Shown here piece by piece: positions 35,815-48,000 of a stretch of 64,000 bases of DNA. The position numbers were made by a program, and so were the translations under genes. Position 1 is the stretch's first letter. Every line of letters begins with the position of its first letter. Under the pieces are notes generated by a model. It was given only the letters and a program-made list of their open reading frames with translations. It did not search any database and had not been told where the DNA came from. The stretch is from Rhynchonema sp. JSB1_4 (lineage: Eukaryota; Nematoda; Chromadorea; Monhysterida; Xyalidae). Location of the stretch: NCBI GenBank assembly GCA_030248065.1, contig JASAMV010008400.1, positions 27,680 to 91,679 of the forward strand. Reading direction: 5' to 3'.

Positions 35815-38502
35815 TCATTCGTGTTCATGGTCGAGTTTGATGCGTTTGAAACGATGTAGGTCTCGCATGACGCTCATTTGACGTTGGTTAGCGTCCAGCA
35901 GCTGTATTTGTTATGGTAATTTTGAGTTCAAGTGAGTTTGGTTGTAGTGCTGTTTTGAAGTTGTGATCGCAGTCGAATGAATGTTAGTTAAGTGAATTAC
36001 GAATGATATATTTGTACCTGTTTCGTTTCCATATCATCACGGAATGCCGGACTTTCGCGGGATCGTTTTTCGATTTGGTAATTGTTGTACTTCAATTGCC
36101 TGTAGATGGCTGTTTCCCAACCTGAAATTATCTCATGGAGGTTTTTTGCTATTCTGAAATTTATCTGGCGCCCACATCGAGCCTGTGAATTGGATACGGT
36201 CGTTATTTTGTCTATGAACCTTCAAATTTGGCCTCATTGTGCTTTGCGAGGAGTTTGTTGATGCGGTTGAACGTGTCCGCTGCAGCGAGACGACGGTTTT
36301 GATGAAATTTATCGTATTCGGCGTCAGTCATCCTGTAGTAGAAATTGTCGTTCGGTGACGCTGGACACAAATCAGGATCAATTGCTGTGTTTGTGCAACG
36401 TGGGCGGCCGTCTGAAATGTGAATTTATATGACAGTACTGTGTCGGAGAAATGGTTTATTTTTTTACGTTCAGTGTGGTTGGTTGGGTGGGTGGGATGGG
36501 GGCATCGACCTCTTTGATAAGGGGTGTGTAGCTTGCAATCATCGATTGTGGGGTATTGGGTGGGGGTTGGGGAGGGTAGGTTCCTTGCAAGTATTTTGTA
36601 GAGTACGTTGGAAGGTGAATTTATGGCTTTATTGGCCAAAAAAAATGATGTTTTTTTGAAAGTCGATATCGCGAAAATCGCGCGCTGGTCCATATGTTGG
36701 ATGTGTTATTGGGGCACTAACCAGTTGTGTGAGTTCCCATTTGTTCGATGTCATTTCGCGCACATGTCCCGATTGCTGGTCTCATCACATCTAGATCGAA
36801 GCCGCGGTGTAAGCTTGGTGTTTTCCAAATGCCTGAATATATATAACTTTCGTTTGCTGATAGTCATTTGTGGTTAAAAAAAATTGTGAAGCCAACAGTA
36901 GCTTGTGTTTTTCGGGTGGTGGCAGTGTAGTTCCTGGGGGGGGAGGGGGACCCCCTCATCGGGTACGTCTGTTTCCCTTTCGAGGTACGCCTGCCCCAGT
37001 GTTCCCCCTCCCTGGGTACGTCTGCTCCCCCAATTTTTTCCTAAAATGGGCAAATTTAGGCCTAAAATAGGCATTTTTAGGTCAAAAATAGGTAAACTTT
37101 AGGTGGAATCTCCGAAAAACGCCAAAATACCCTTTTTATAGGGTATTTTTCGCAAAAGAATGCAAAAATAGTCCAATTTTTCGACCACAAAAAAATGCCT
37201 TTTCCCCCCCCCCCAAATTGGGACTCCCCCTTCCCCCCAGGTAGGTACGTCTGTTCCCCCTCCGAAAATAGTGGATGGTACGTCTGTGCCCCCCTCTGGA
37301 CCAGGAACTACACTGGGTGGTGGTGGGTGGTAAGTGGGTATTTGGTGTTGTCATGGTTTTCTTAGGGTGATTATTTTCACGAAGCATCAAATGTTCTGTT
37401 TGCATACCTCCAGCGACTTTGCCGCCGATTCGTTTGCGGAGTTCTCGTGTGGTGTCGGGAGCTGTCGGTTTGTTCTGCGTTGTTAGCTGGTGGATGTTTT
37501 GATTTTGGTTGTCTGAAATTAATGTTGCATTATGTGTCGTTGGTTTCTACACAATGTAGTTCTTGTTGGTGAGGGCCGCTTTTATCAGGTGCACTAACTA
37601 CCGCGGCGAATGTAGAAGGACTGTAGTTCCTGCGGCGAATGTAGAAGGACTGTAGTTCCTGGGGGTGGGGGAGGGAGAGTTGGGTTCCCCCTAAGGTACA
37701 CCAACCGCCGCGACGAACGTACACTAGTACATTAACCGCCGCGTCAGGTACGCTAAGCGCCTCAATTTTTACCTAAAATTGGCAATTTTAGGCTTAAAAT
37801 GGGCGTTTTAGGTCTAAAATGGTTAATTTAAGGTCGATGTTGTGAAAAGTCGCCAAAATACCCTTTTTATGTAGATTTTTTTTCCAAAAGGCCAAAAATG
37901 TGTCAAATTTTCTATCTCAAAAAGTGACGTTTTCGTGAATTTGCCCCCGCTCTCCCCCAGAGGGAGGTACACGATGTGACGCACGAAAACAGGGGTAGGC
38001 ACACTAACCGCCGCGCCGGACCAGGAACTGCACTGGGTAGAAGTACGGTCTTTTCTGTTAGAAGACCGTGCATTTTGAAGTTAATTTGACAGAATAAATG
38101 TGCGAATTTACCAGATGTGTTGATGGGTTCCGTTTTGATTTTGTGTGCCAATTGGGCTTCTTGTTGTGTCTGCATGCGGACCACCGTATCAGTGCTGCGG
38201 CCAGGGCTGTGCACAATCAATTTTGGTTTGAGCGCATATTGTTGCGCGTGTTGATGGTCTGGAATTGGTGTGCGGGATTGGAACGGTTATCGTGTCGGTT
38301 TGCGTCCTTCATATGTCTATCGGAGGTCAATTTCGGGTGTGAAATACATGTAAATTTTCAATATCTGCCTTCTGGAGACGCCGAAGTCCTGCTCACATGT
38401 ACCTGATGATGGCGTCGGTTGTTGTGGATTTTTGCAGTCTTCTTTCCATTGTTTGTAGGCCATTCCTGTGTCACATGGCATTGGTGCGGGAATGGTTGAC
38501 AT
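35815..38502 (-). CDS. Unknown basic, helical protein with IKTEP SUMO-type motif
   Basis: Not recognised. Exons on the minus strand: 38403-38502 (MSTIPAPMPCDTGMAYKQW), about 38112-38206 (AHKIKTEPINTS), 37408-37512, 36220-36411, 36018-36121, 35815-35901. The last five are in phase 1-1-1-0. The join of exon 1 to exon 2 does not fit in phase, so the true start may be an ATG inside exon 2 (MQTQQEAQL). The N-terminal part is Q/N/T-rich. The middle has NDNFYYRMTDAEYDKFHQN and a charged helix (RINKLLAKHNEAKFEGW). The C-terminal helix RQMSVMRDLHRFKRIKLDHE resembles C-terminal helices of MADF/Myb-SANT regulators in style only. Transposons at 36923 and 37551 lie in its introns. Confidence 0.5.
36923..37315. 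mobile_element. CAGTGTAGTTCCTG family, nearly complete copy
   Basis: Ends CAGTGTAGTTCCTGG and CCAGGAACTACACTG form inverted repeats of about 15 bp around 393 bp. The interior has the GTACGTCTGTTCCCC blocks and AT-rich middle shared with copies at 29190, 37551, 39849 and 46255. It is inserted in a minus-strand intron. Confidence 0.8.
37551..38035. mobile_element. CAGTGTAGTTCCTG family, diverged copy
   Basis: Right end CCAGGAACTGCACTG at 38021-38035. The left end is duplicated (three CTGTAGTTCCTG-like motifs at 37553-37660). The interior matches the family but has CACTAACCGCCGCG blocks in place of some GTACGTCTG blocks. Confidence 0.65.
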
Positions 38503-38799
38503 GATGATCGTTGTTTTTCTCAAATGGAACAAAATGCGAACTGTTGCTGATTTGAAGGTTTGTTGATAGTTCGTGGGCCTAAAAAAATCGCCGAATATCT
38601 TCGCGTTGTTTGTGTCTGTCTGTCAATTACATATGCCGTGCGGAATCATTGTGTTAAGCTGTACGATTTCAAATTGCCGCGCTAATTACAGTAACCAAGA
38701 GATCACGATCGTTGTGAGACCCGCTTGAGAGACAGAATATAATGGTTGAATACGGTATTTGGCGTGCATGGTGGGGGCTGGGCTCCAATTAATCCGTTC

Positions 38800-39205
38800 C
38801 AGAGGTGGCGTGGGAATCGGGCGGGCTCGGCGGCCGAGGTTTCCGGCCCGAACGGTCGGGCCGGGCCGAGATTCGGGAATGTCGGGCCGGGTCGAGCGCA
38901 AAGGCCCGACATGATACAATTTGAACAAAAAAATTGTCATTTTTTAGGCTAAATTTGCCAAAATTTTTGGCGATTCTGCAAATTAGTACCGACTTCCATG
39001 ATTATCAGGTATTTCTAAACCAAAAGAACAGTATTTTTTTTTTGCACCAATAAAAAATTGCTTCGAAAGACCATCAGAAAAGGTCGGCCCGAAAAAAATC
39101 GGGCTGGGCCGGGTCGACTTTTTCCAAGTCGTGCGGGGCCGGGTCATAAGCCCAGGATCGCATTCGGCACGGCCCGATGTCGGGTCGGTTCGTTTGCGAC
39201 CTCTG
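38800..39205. mobile_element. hAT-like non-autonomous element, copy 1
   Basis: Ends CAGAGGTGGCG and GCGACCTCTG, with an interior shared with 54635-55216 (block GCAAATTAGTACCGACTTCC, GGCCCGA-rich arms). No target duplication is resolved here. It lies between the divergent gene at 35815-38502 and the histone H3 gene, so it splits a shared promoter region. Confidence 0.7.
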
Positions 39206-39235
39206 GAACAGAGATCGGTAACGGATTGGCGCGAC

Positions 39236-39419
39236 CAGTGGTGTTGTTGGGGGGGGGGGGGGGAGGGGGCGTTATCCCCAGACTATCCGGTACCCGGTAT
39301 CCGGTATCTTAATTTTTTCATCCAGGGGTATCCGGTATCTTGACTTTTTGTCGAACGGTATGTTACTCTAAAAAATTTTGTTTTTTTTGTGCCTTTTTGA
39401 TTTCCCAACGACACCACTG
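39236..39419. mobile_element. CAGTGGTGTYGTT non-autonomous element, copy 1
   Basis: 184 bp with ends CAGTGGTGTTGTTGG and CCAACGAC-ACCACTG. The interior has TATCCGGTATC repeats. A second copy at 55795-55928 is in opposite orientation. Confidence 0.75.
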
Positions 39420-39525
39420 GGCAGAAGCGCGGCCCGGGCTGGGCCGTTTTAAATTTATGTTCTTTTAGTGTCTGAATGTTTTCAGTGAATTTCGTGAAAA
39501 AGGAGATTTCAGCGAGTTCGACAGA

Positions 39526-40989
39526 ATGGCGAGGGTGAAACAGACTGCGAGGAAAGTCCCGCGACAGACAGGTGTGCAGAAAGCGTCAGATTGGAGCAAA
39601 TGGCGCGCCAAACGGAATATCAAACGCGGTGGCAGGAAGTTGTGTGCTGGCGGTGTCAAGCGCCCGCGACGTTACCGACCAGGTATTATTTGCACGACTA
39701 GAGACATTGTTTTGTTGTTTCAGGCAGTGTTGGAGGTACTCTGGAGGGGACACCTACTGTGCCAGAGCCGACGGCCTGGGGGTTATGTACCTAGGGGGGG
39801 GGGGGTTGGGGGATAGGCGTGGACAAAATACCACTTTTTACACCCAATCAGTGCAGTTCCTGAGGGCGGAGGAGGTGGTCCCCCTGGTGTACGTCTGTTC
39901 CCCCTCCATGGTACGCCTGCCCCACTGTTCACCATCCGGGTATGTATGCTGCCCGAATTTTACCTAAAATAGGCAAATTTTGGCCTAAAATAGGCATTTT
40001 TAGGCATAAAATGATTGATTTTTAGGTCAATGTCGTCAAAAATCGCCAAAATACCTTTTTTATTGAGATTTTTTCCTAAAAGGGACAAAAAATGAGCCAA
40101 ATTTTCGTCCTCAAAAAATGAATTTTCTTCAAATTTTTTCCCCCCTTCCGGGTTCCTCCTCACCGCTTCCCCCCAGGTGGGTAGGTCTGTTTCCCCTCCG
40201 AAAAAAGGGGGTACCGCCTGTCCCCCCTCCGGACCAGGAACTACACTGCTCCTCCAGATGTCGTGTGTCGGGTAACCCCCGACCTCTAAGCCTATCCACA
40301 GCCATGCTGTTGGTTCTTAGTGTACCGTAAAAACCTAAATACAAGGGGGCTCTATTAATTCACTGACCCCATTTTCAAAAAATTATTTTTTGTTTCTCAG
40401 CGAGAGCGTTCCAAATCCGGTGTTATTTTCGATCGATATTCCTAGGGGGGCTCTATTCCGGGGGGGGCTCTATTTAGGTTTTTACGGTATTTTCTGTCAT
40501 AGAATGTTTCAGGTACTGTGGCGCTGCGCGAAATCAGAAAGTATCAAAAATCAACGGAGTTGTTGATTGGAAAGGCACCATTTGCGCGCTTGGTGAAGGA
40601 GATTGCGCAAGATTTTCGTGTTGGTATGCGATTTCAAAAAACGGCGATATACTGCCTGCAGGTTTGTTCATTTGCAGTGTGTAATTTTTTTTTGTCGTGA
40701 CGCGTTGTGTATTCACACGAGAAGTGTTTTTTTATCCCAAACTGTCGACATGAATGCAAAATTAGTGGTTGTTTAGGTGACATGAATCCAGGCACAATAA
40801 AACATGTTTGATATATGTATTGAGGAAGCGGCGGAAGGCATGCTGGTCGAGTTGTTCGAAGCATCGCATCTGCTCGCACTTCATGCAAAACGATTGACGC
40901 TAATGACGAGGGATATGCAAATGTGCACGCGTTTGTTCAAGTGCTATTTCTCGAGACCGATGATCGGTTTGTGGGAAAATCGTGTCTAA
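39526..40989 (+). CDS. Divergent histone H3 variant
   Basis: Core histone that pairs with H4 in the nucleosome. Three exons in phase: 39526-39682, 40513-40661, 40825-40989 (156 residues; usual H3 is 136). The tail opens ARVKQTARK, keeping K4 and K9 but with T3 to V and S10 to V. The K14-K27 region is replaced and about 8 residues longer, with two tryptophans. [12 protein letters not shown] keeps K36. The fold is clear: alpha[14 protein letters not shown], alpha1 [17 protein letters not shown], alpha2 [20 protein letters not shown], then [13 protein letters not shown]79 and K122 are arginine. The C terminus is extended by about 20 residues. Introns fall after G44 and Q93 (standard numbering), and no histone 3' stem-loop follows the stop, so it resembles a polyadenylated variant gene. 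Intron 1 (830 bp) holds two transposons. Confidence 0.93.
39849..40248. mobile_element. CAGTGTAGTTCCTG family copy in H3 intron 1
   Basis: 400 bp with ends CAGTGCAGTTCCTG and CAGGAACTACACTG. The interior is like the 36923-37315 copy. Confidence 0.8.
40323..40489. mobile_element. MITE with TACCGTAAAAACCTAAATA termini in H3 intron 1
   Basis: 167 bp with near-perfect 19-bp inverted ends TACCGTAAAAACCTAAATA. The interior carries GGGGGCTCTATT motifs shared with the host repeats at 2340-2756. This shows that host and giant element share a transposon family. Confidence 0.85.
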
Positions 40990-42088
40990 AAGTCTGAGTG
41001 CAAATGGTTAATTTCTAGGTTATTTTTTCGTTTTGTTTGTTATTTGTTTTGCTCGTTGTTTGTTCAAGGCTGTTGTTTTGGTTGTTGTTAACGGGTGTTT
41101 GTTTTTTGTTCTAAATTGGAAACGAGAATGTTTCGTTTTTGTGAATTTGCGTAGAATGTATTGTGGTATAGTAAATTTCCAAATTCGCTGCCGCACAGTA
41201 AGGTACGCCCCATAGTTAATGTGAGGTTCTAAACCCGAAATTCAACTTATGAAACATTCGGAAAGCCAACATACACGCAGCTTTCCAGTCAGCCAGGCAG
41301 CTGCGAGCAATGTTTCAGAACCTCGCACGATTGGCGCTCGGGTTTATATCTTGACAATAACTATGGGGCGTAGTTTACTGTGCGGCAGCGAATTTGGAAA
41401 TTTACTACAGCTCATGAATGTTTTTGTGCTGTTTTGTCGTCTTTGCGTACTTATTACGACAATAATTTTTGCAGTATTGTTGGATGATTTCTGCTATTTT
41501 TTTTTGTTCTAAGGAATGTGAGTTTTTTGGTCATTAAAATAAACTTAACATCAGGCAAGTCATTTGAAATGCGCTGTCAACCGGCCACATATTTGTTCTT
41601 GAGGCTAAAATGTCATATTGTCCAAATGGTTCTGTTCTCTGACTATGAATGTGTTTTGTGCGTTTGGAGTTGTACATGTTCATTTATTGACGCCATGACA
41701 CCATATTTGTTTTTCTGTTGTTTGGTTTTTCCACTTTGCTAGTCTTTTCATGTATGCGATGATGGTTGATCCCGGTGCGTGTCAAAAACGATGATTCAGC
41801 CTTCTCTTGATGTTTCATGACGTTGTCTTCCGTATAAGAGAAAATACCATAGTTCTGATGTCTATTTTGATTCTTTCGCTGTTGTTTGAGCTGTCATGAG
41901 CGAAAGCCCCTGAATAAAAAAATTGTCGTGTGCTAAATGTCGTGTTTTATTCGTGATATTGTTTGAATGTCGTTGACTTTCGGCCATCAATAACTGTGTT
42001 GGTGGATATGGGCTATGTATGTTGTTGTTGTCATGAAATTGCAAATTTTTATTTCTATCGATAATGTTTTGTCATTTTTTTTATTCAG
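40990..42088. other. Spacer between H3 and transposase genes
   Basis: Apart from the MITE at 41169-41407 it holds an AATAAA near 41536 that could end the H3 transcript, and a TGATGTTTCA motif at 41808-41817, about 280 bp before the next ATG. No exon was found. Confidence 0.45.
41169..41407. mobile_element. MITE with about 47-bp inverted ends (TAGTAAATTTCCAAATTCGC)
   Basis: 239 bp. The left end TAGTAAATTTCCAAATTCGC continues into GCCGCACAGTAA and CGCCCCATAGTTA, and the complement stands at the right end. TA-type flanks. It is located between the H3 and transposase genes. Confidence 0.85.
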
Positions 42089-45000
42089 ATGGAAGCTATT
42101 GAGTCGGCGCCGGTGACTCCAATGTCTCCGGAAATGTTCTGCGGTCATGATGTTGAGGTGCCCGCATTGTCCGGCCATGTGTCAGATGTGAACCAGCAAA
42201 GCACGAGGTTACGTTGTTCATCACGCGTTGAGCTTATTGTTTTTTTTAATCTTGTTCAATTCCATGAAATTGTGGACATTACAATGTTCCGTTTCAGGTG
42301 TTTCTCGCCAACAACCTGCAGTACGCCGGTTCGCGTGAGAGCTGCGGGTGATGACGATGGTCTTGCTGGTCCGAGTTCATCGAGCGATCATTCTGTCACT
42401 GTTCCCGTTGGTACGCTGGTGGCAGGTGATAATGCTGCGTGTCCGGTGCGGATTGTGGCAACGAAGTCTGGAAACATGTGGTTAACCAGTTTACGTCCGT
42501 TATGTATTCATTTTCAAATTTACATTGAGCTAATTTTTGTGCAGTGCATCGGAGCTGGTGCAAGATGTGGTGGTCGTCGAGAACACAACGACAACAGCAG
42601 TCGATTCATTTGTTGACCGGTATAGTCGTCTGCATTTGTGTGTGATGTATAATGGTTTTTATGAACGTTGATGGTCAGTAGATGTTTCAGTGAAGCTGAA
42701 AGAGTCCCAGATAGCGTTCCTGAGGTCAAGCGGCAACGATCCTTTTCGGAAAATGACGCTTCAGTGAAGGTTGCGACCCAAGAAAGTGCTGGTTGTGTGA
42801 GTGCCCGACGTCGCCGTGCATCTACATCAGATGTACAAATGTTAGTGATTTTGTGAGAATGCATGATTAACTTGCAGTCTCGGGCGTATTGTTGTCATGA
42901 AATCTAGGATTCAGATACGGGAATGTAGTCTTGTTTAATCGGTTTTGTCCGGCGCTACATCCCGGCATGGATCAACCGGATACTGCGATAAGTCAGGGCG
43001 GCCCGATTCGCGCCGGTGTCACGGTTCATAATGACCTTATGCAGATGCAATTTATTTATTCATTGGGTTATATTTGCACAGGGACTGTTCTGATGATGAC
43101 GCATCAATTGAACTGCAGTATACGTCAGAAGATCTAAGTGTGCTGTCCAACCCTGATGAGAACGGTGTCACCGGATTTGATCGTATTGGAGTCATGCGGT
43201 ATGTTTGTTAATTTTTTTCATTCACATTTTATTTTTTATGCTTTTTACGTAGACGTAGGACGTTGTCCGAAGTTGATCAGTGAATGCCAAAGCACCCAAT
43301 GTAAAGTTGGCAGGCCAGACGTCAACATGCCGATGATACAAGCTCACCTTGACAATTTGTCCGAACTGGAGCACAAACGGGCAGATCGATTGAACCAAGA
43401 AGTAAAAAAAACAAGTCATTATATTCGGGTACTTGATCGAGATCCAACAGACAAAATGTGAGTCCGTTTGAAAATGACGTGTTTTGAATATGGACACTAA
43501 GTATCTGAAAATTTTTATTTTATTTTATTTTTTTTTTGGGCTATCATGTATGTGTACTTGTTTTATGTTCCAACGACGCCATTGGATGGATGTGTACGCT
43601 TCATTTCAGCGATCTGTCGCGAATTATTGAAAATCCAACTGACTACGACTGTGCACACGTTCAGAGTTTGGGTTGGGGGTCGAAGGTAACGTTTCTGGAG
43701 AACGATGATGGTTTGAAAGTCATTCCTGATCGATTTCTTCCTTTCGATCATGCTGTTGGTTGTCTGGCTGTATTGTCGACAAACAAGGAGTATGGGGACA
43801 GGCTGTTGTCGCTGAAGGTGAAAAGTTAGTGCATGAGTGCAGATATGTTTCTTTTGCTTTGCTATTGGTTGGTCAGACGCATGCGAGCATCATCTATGTA
43901 GTGTCCTGTTCGTAATGACAATGTGTAGCTGCTAAGTGACATCAGCACCGTTTTATATATATTTTGTTGTGGTTCAGGTGACGTCATGAGCCACGACAGC
44001 TATACCCAATTCTTTGAAAATGAAGCCGTCATCAATGCAGCGCGTGCAACAGGCGCATTGAGTTCCGATGACATTGTTCAGGGTGTGATGCGTACGATTG
44101 AGCACAGTGAGTTAATCATGCACAGATGATTATTTTTTTCATGCATTATTTTAAAAAAAAAGTAGCATATTATCTTACAGAAGAGGTCACAGCGCGCGTA
44201 CGTTTGGAGAACCAGAAAGTTGAAATTGGTCGTTTTCGTCTCGACGCTGATGGATATCCGACGTGGATGCCGATGAGATTTGAGTCGAGAGTTGCTGGTC
44301 GACCATGCGTCACTCGAAAGATTGGCAGCATCACACTTGCCGAACAACACATTGCTCGTTTGAAGAGTGATCCCAGCATCGATGGAGACTCCACATTTGT
44401 AGTTAGTAAAACACGCCGACACTTTTCTGAATTTGTAATAAGCCGAATTAGATTGTGTTTTTTTTGCACGTTTTTGTGTTTTTATTTTTATTTTTTGCTT
44501 TTTCATTTACAGATTTTCAGTCGCTCGTACACCACATTGCTCAACTCGAATTTGATCGTCCGATGCTACCGATTGGCCAGCATAAATCGATATGTCATGA
44601 CGAGCGACATCAAGCCACCGCCTGATATGAAGAGAATATCACACCAGGCACATTTTACTCATACGTGCATATCAGTAAAGTGGCTCAGTGGGCGTCCTTC
44701 GGAAATGACGTGTGCCAAATGGGGTATGTTTATGATGTCTTTATCATGATTATTTTGGGATGTTTCAGAGTGAGTGATGGTCTGGCTTTAATTTTGAAAA
44801 GTTTACGACGTGTAGACAGAGATTTTGTGTGTTTGAACATTTCACGCTCAAGCGTCGGAGAATGGTGAGACACACTTATGTTTGTGTGCCTGGACGCATC
44901 GTCTGTCGGCAACATATTGGGTAAAAAAAATGGCTTCACCGAATGCTTAAAATATACGAAAATTAAGAGCATGCGAAGTGTGCGCTAACGAGATGTTGTC

Positions 45001-48000
45001 GTCAGTATACATGCAAAATTCGACGCATCAGATTGATGCAGAATAGATTGATGTTTCACTTTCATTGTATATAGAAAATGCTGTTTACTGCACGTCAATA
45101 CACTGTTCTCTATACCAGCATAAATGGTAACGAAATCTCATATAATATTCACTGATCAATTATTAGGTTTTATTTATCAGGCGATACAGAAGGTGTCATT
45201 CGTCGGCGACGAGCGTTTCAGCGGCTAATGAAGGCCAAACCCGATATTCGACAGCGAGCAGAGCGAGTATATAAAAAACGACAAGAAGCTGATCACCAGT
45301 TGCTGTTGGCCAGTAGGTTATTTCTGTAGTCATTGACTATTGATTATCAACGTTTACACAAATCCATTTTTTAATTAATATTGAATAATTGACGTGTTTT
45401 GTTTTTCGTTTAGCTGAAAGAAATGAAATTATCTGTTTTCCAAACAGTATATCGAACGCTCGCCCGCAGTCGAGTTCGAACGTGCGATGTTCCAGAACTG
45501 GCTGAACGAGCAATGGAAGAGATGGATGTGATCAGGTCGGAGAACCCGAATGTGAATGTGCGAGATCGGCGATGTGTTAGTTTTGGGCTTTCATGTTCAA
45601 CACACAGTAGTGGGATGGGAACCCCTCAGTACCTACCTACCTACCACAAAACCCGATGGGTACGGTTGGGAATTTTTTTTTTTGGAAAACTTTTCCACCT
45701 CACATTTTTGGGCCCAAATTATATCACAAAAATGGTGTATTTAGCCTTTTTGGGTGTCCAAAATCATCTCTCAGGCTGTCAGTCCCAACCCCGCATCATA
45801 CTTACCTCCTACACGGGCCAGACAACACCTGTTCAACAGATGTATTTTGGTGATGTTTCAGACAAGAATGACCTTCAATTGTTGGCATGCCTGTCGTTGA
45901 TTTTGTTATCTGTGCCAAGATATGGAAAATACTCATTTCAAATTTAGACCATAACTCAGGTGTACAACGCGCGCCGCGTGGTGCCTGGTCGCCTGAAAGA
46001 TCCCCGAGGTGCTCGAAGGCCAGCTCTTGTGAAGTTCTGGGAAGAGTTCATTGCAACGTCTGATTTGGTGAATGTGAGTCAGACGGACGACGGTGGCAGC
46101 ACACGTCGTATTTGTGCGGCTCCATTCTCCAATCGTATGATGCGCAAAGCAATGTTACGCCAATGGGGAAACTACGACGTGTTTGTATCTGTCGATTCCA
46201 CATTCAAATTGGGTGACATGTTTGTTCAGTTTTTATTTCTTTTTGAGTGAGGGTCAGTGTAGTTCCTGTGGAGGGTGTGGTATCCATTGGATACGTCTGT
46301 TCCCCCTCCGTGGCACGCCTGCCCCACTGTTCACCCTCCGGGTACGTCTGCTGCCTCAATTTTTTTACATAAAATTGGAAAATTTTGGCCTAAAACAGGC
46401 ATTTTAAGGCATAAAATGAGTGATTTTTTGGTCAATGTCGTCAAAAATTGCCACCCTCCGGGTCCGTCCCCCCCCACATTCCCCCAAGGTGGGTAGGCCT
46501 GTCACACCTCCGAAAAAAGGGGCTACCGCTTGCTCCCCCTCCGGACCAGGAACTACATCGGTGAGGGTGATGTCGGTGTTATGTAGTTTCAATTTTTTAT
46601 TTCGTTGCTCTTCTTTATCCAGACAATTTTTTATCGTACCCGACCTGCAGGTTCGGCACAGTGTTGATGTTACGCATACCGTTTGCGAAACTTAAATGCA
46701 TAATGGCGCGTAACTCGAAATTTTTGCTGCACGATGGGGAAGGGTGGGTTGAACAGTTTCAGACTAATACTAGTCATTATCTTCGTCAATTTGTTTATCT
46801 ATTGATGCCAGGGACTACTACATGCCAATGTATGTAATGCTGCACGATCAGCTTGATCAAGTGGACTACACGCACTTCTTTCAATCGATCATCATGGACT
46901 GTGACGGTGAACTGTTGTGTATTATGTTAATAAACAAGATAGGTGAGGGCCTGGTTGGTGCCCGTGGACCCAGTTGTTCTATAATGCTCCAATTTTCAGT
47001 TGCCTTCAACACCGACGCCCGAATTGACTACGTGATCACGGACTGCGACAGTGCGTTGATGGTTGGATTGCGATCGGTCAATGTACGTTCGATTGTGTGT
47101 TGTGCTCAACTTAATGCAAAAATTCCGAAAAACCTTGTTCTTCTTGCGTCAGCATGAAAACTGACTGGTTGTTCATCGTCATGTGGTACCATCTTTTTTT
47201 GAGCGTGAACAGTCGTACACACCTGGGGGACATACACGCGTGACTCTCGGAGGAACTTTGACATCACCACTCAAACACAATACAGTACAATTTCAGATTT
47301 TTAAAATGGCAACCAACTTGCATTGTATTGTGCATCTGCATGAAAACTTCAAACGGAACATGCAGAAGTGTGGTCTGGATGGACATCAGAAGAGCGTTGT
47401 TTGGTTCGGTGTGTTCGGCGCATCATACTCGTCAGTTGCACATTTGATTAATAGATTCAATAAATTGAATGAAGTTTAAACATTTCCCGTTTTTTTCGCT
47501 TTTTCTTTTAATATTTCAGAATGTCTCCTGACTACAATGTCCGCGTTAGCGGCTTGATCGGATTGCCTCCGAAACAAATGGCAGCGAAATGGTGTGCAGT
47601 CAGACGGGAGATGGTCGACGCAAAAATTGACACCGGATTCCTAAAATACTTCGATTCGTACGTGGCATCCTCACTGGGTTTTGACGCGTTATCATTTCCA
47701 TCCGTAATTTGATAAAATGCACCCATCTTTGTTTCGCAGCCAGGCGTCACGATTCCAAGAACACTTCTCTGCCACCTCATCGAAGGCACAGAAGTTCGCA
47801 TGGACCGCCAAAATAACGAACAACAGCATCGAGGGCACAAACAATCAACTAAAGAAGAACCTGACAGATCCGTTGGTTTTTTTATGAACAAACATGACTA
47901 TTGTTACTATGTTTGCGAAGAATATGTGATTTGATAAGGATCAAAACGTTTATACGATTTTTAGTGGTCAAGGTCCATCCGAATCAGTGGCCGATATATT

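Noticed and set aside
40990..41060. Histone mRNA 3' stem-loop behind the H3 gene
   Set aside because: No GGCYCTTTTCAGRGCC-like hairpin is present; the gene has introns and is more likely polyadenylated.
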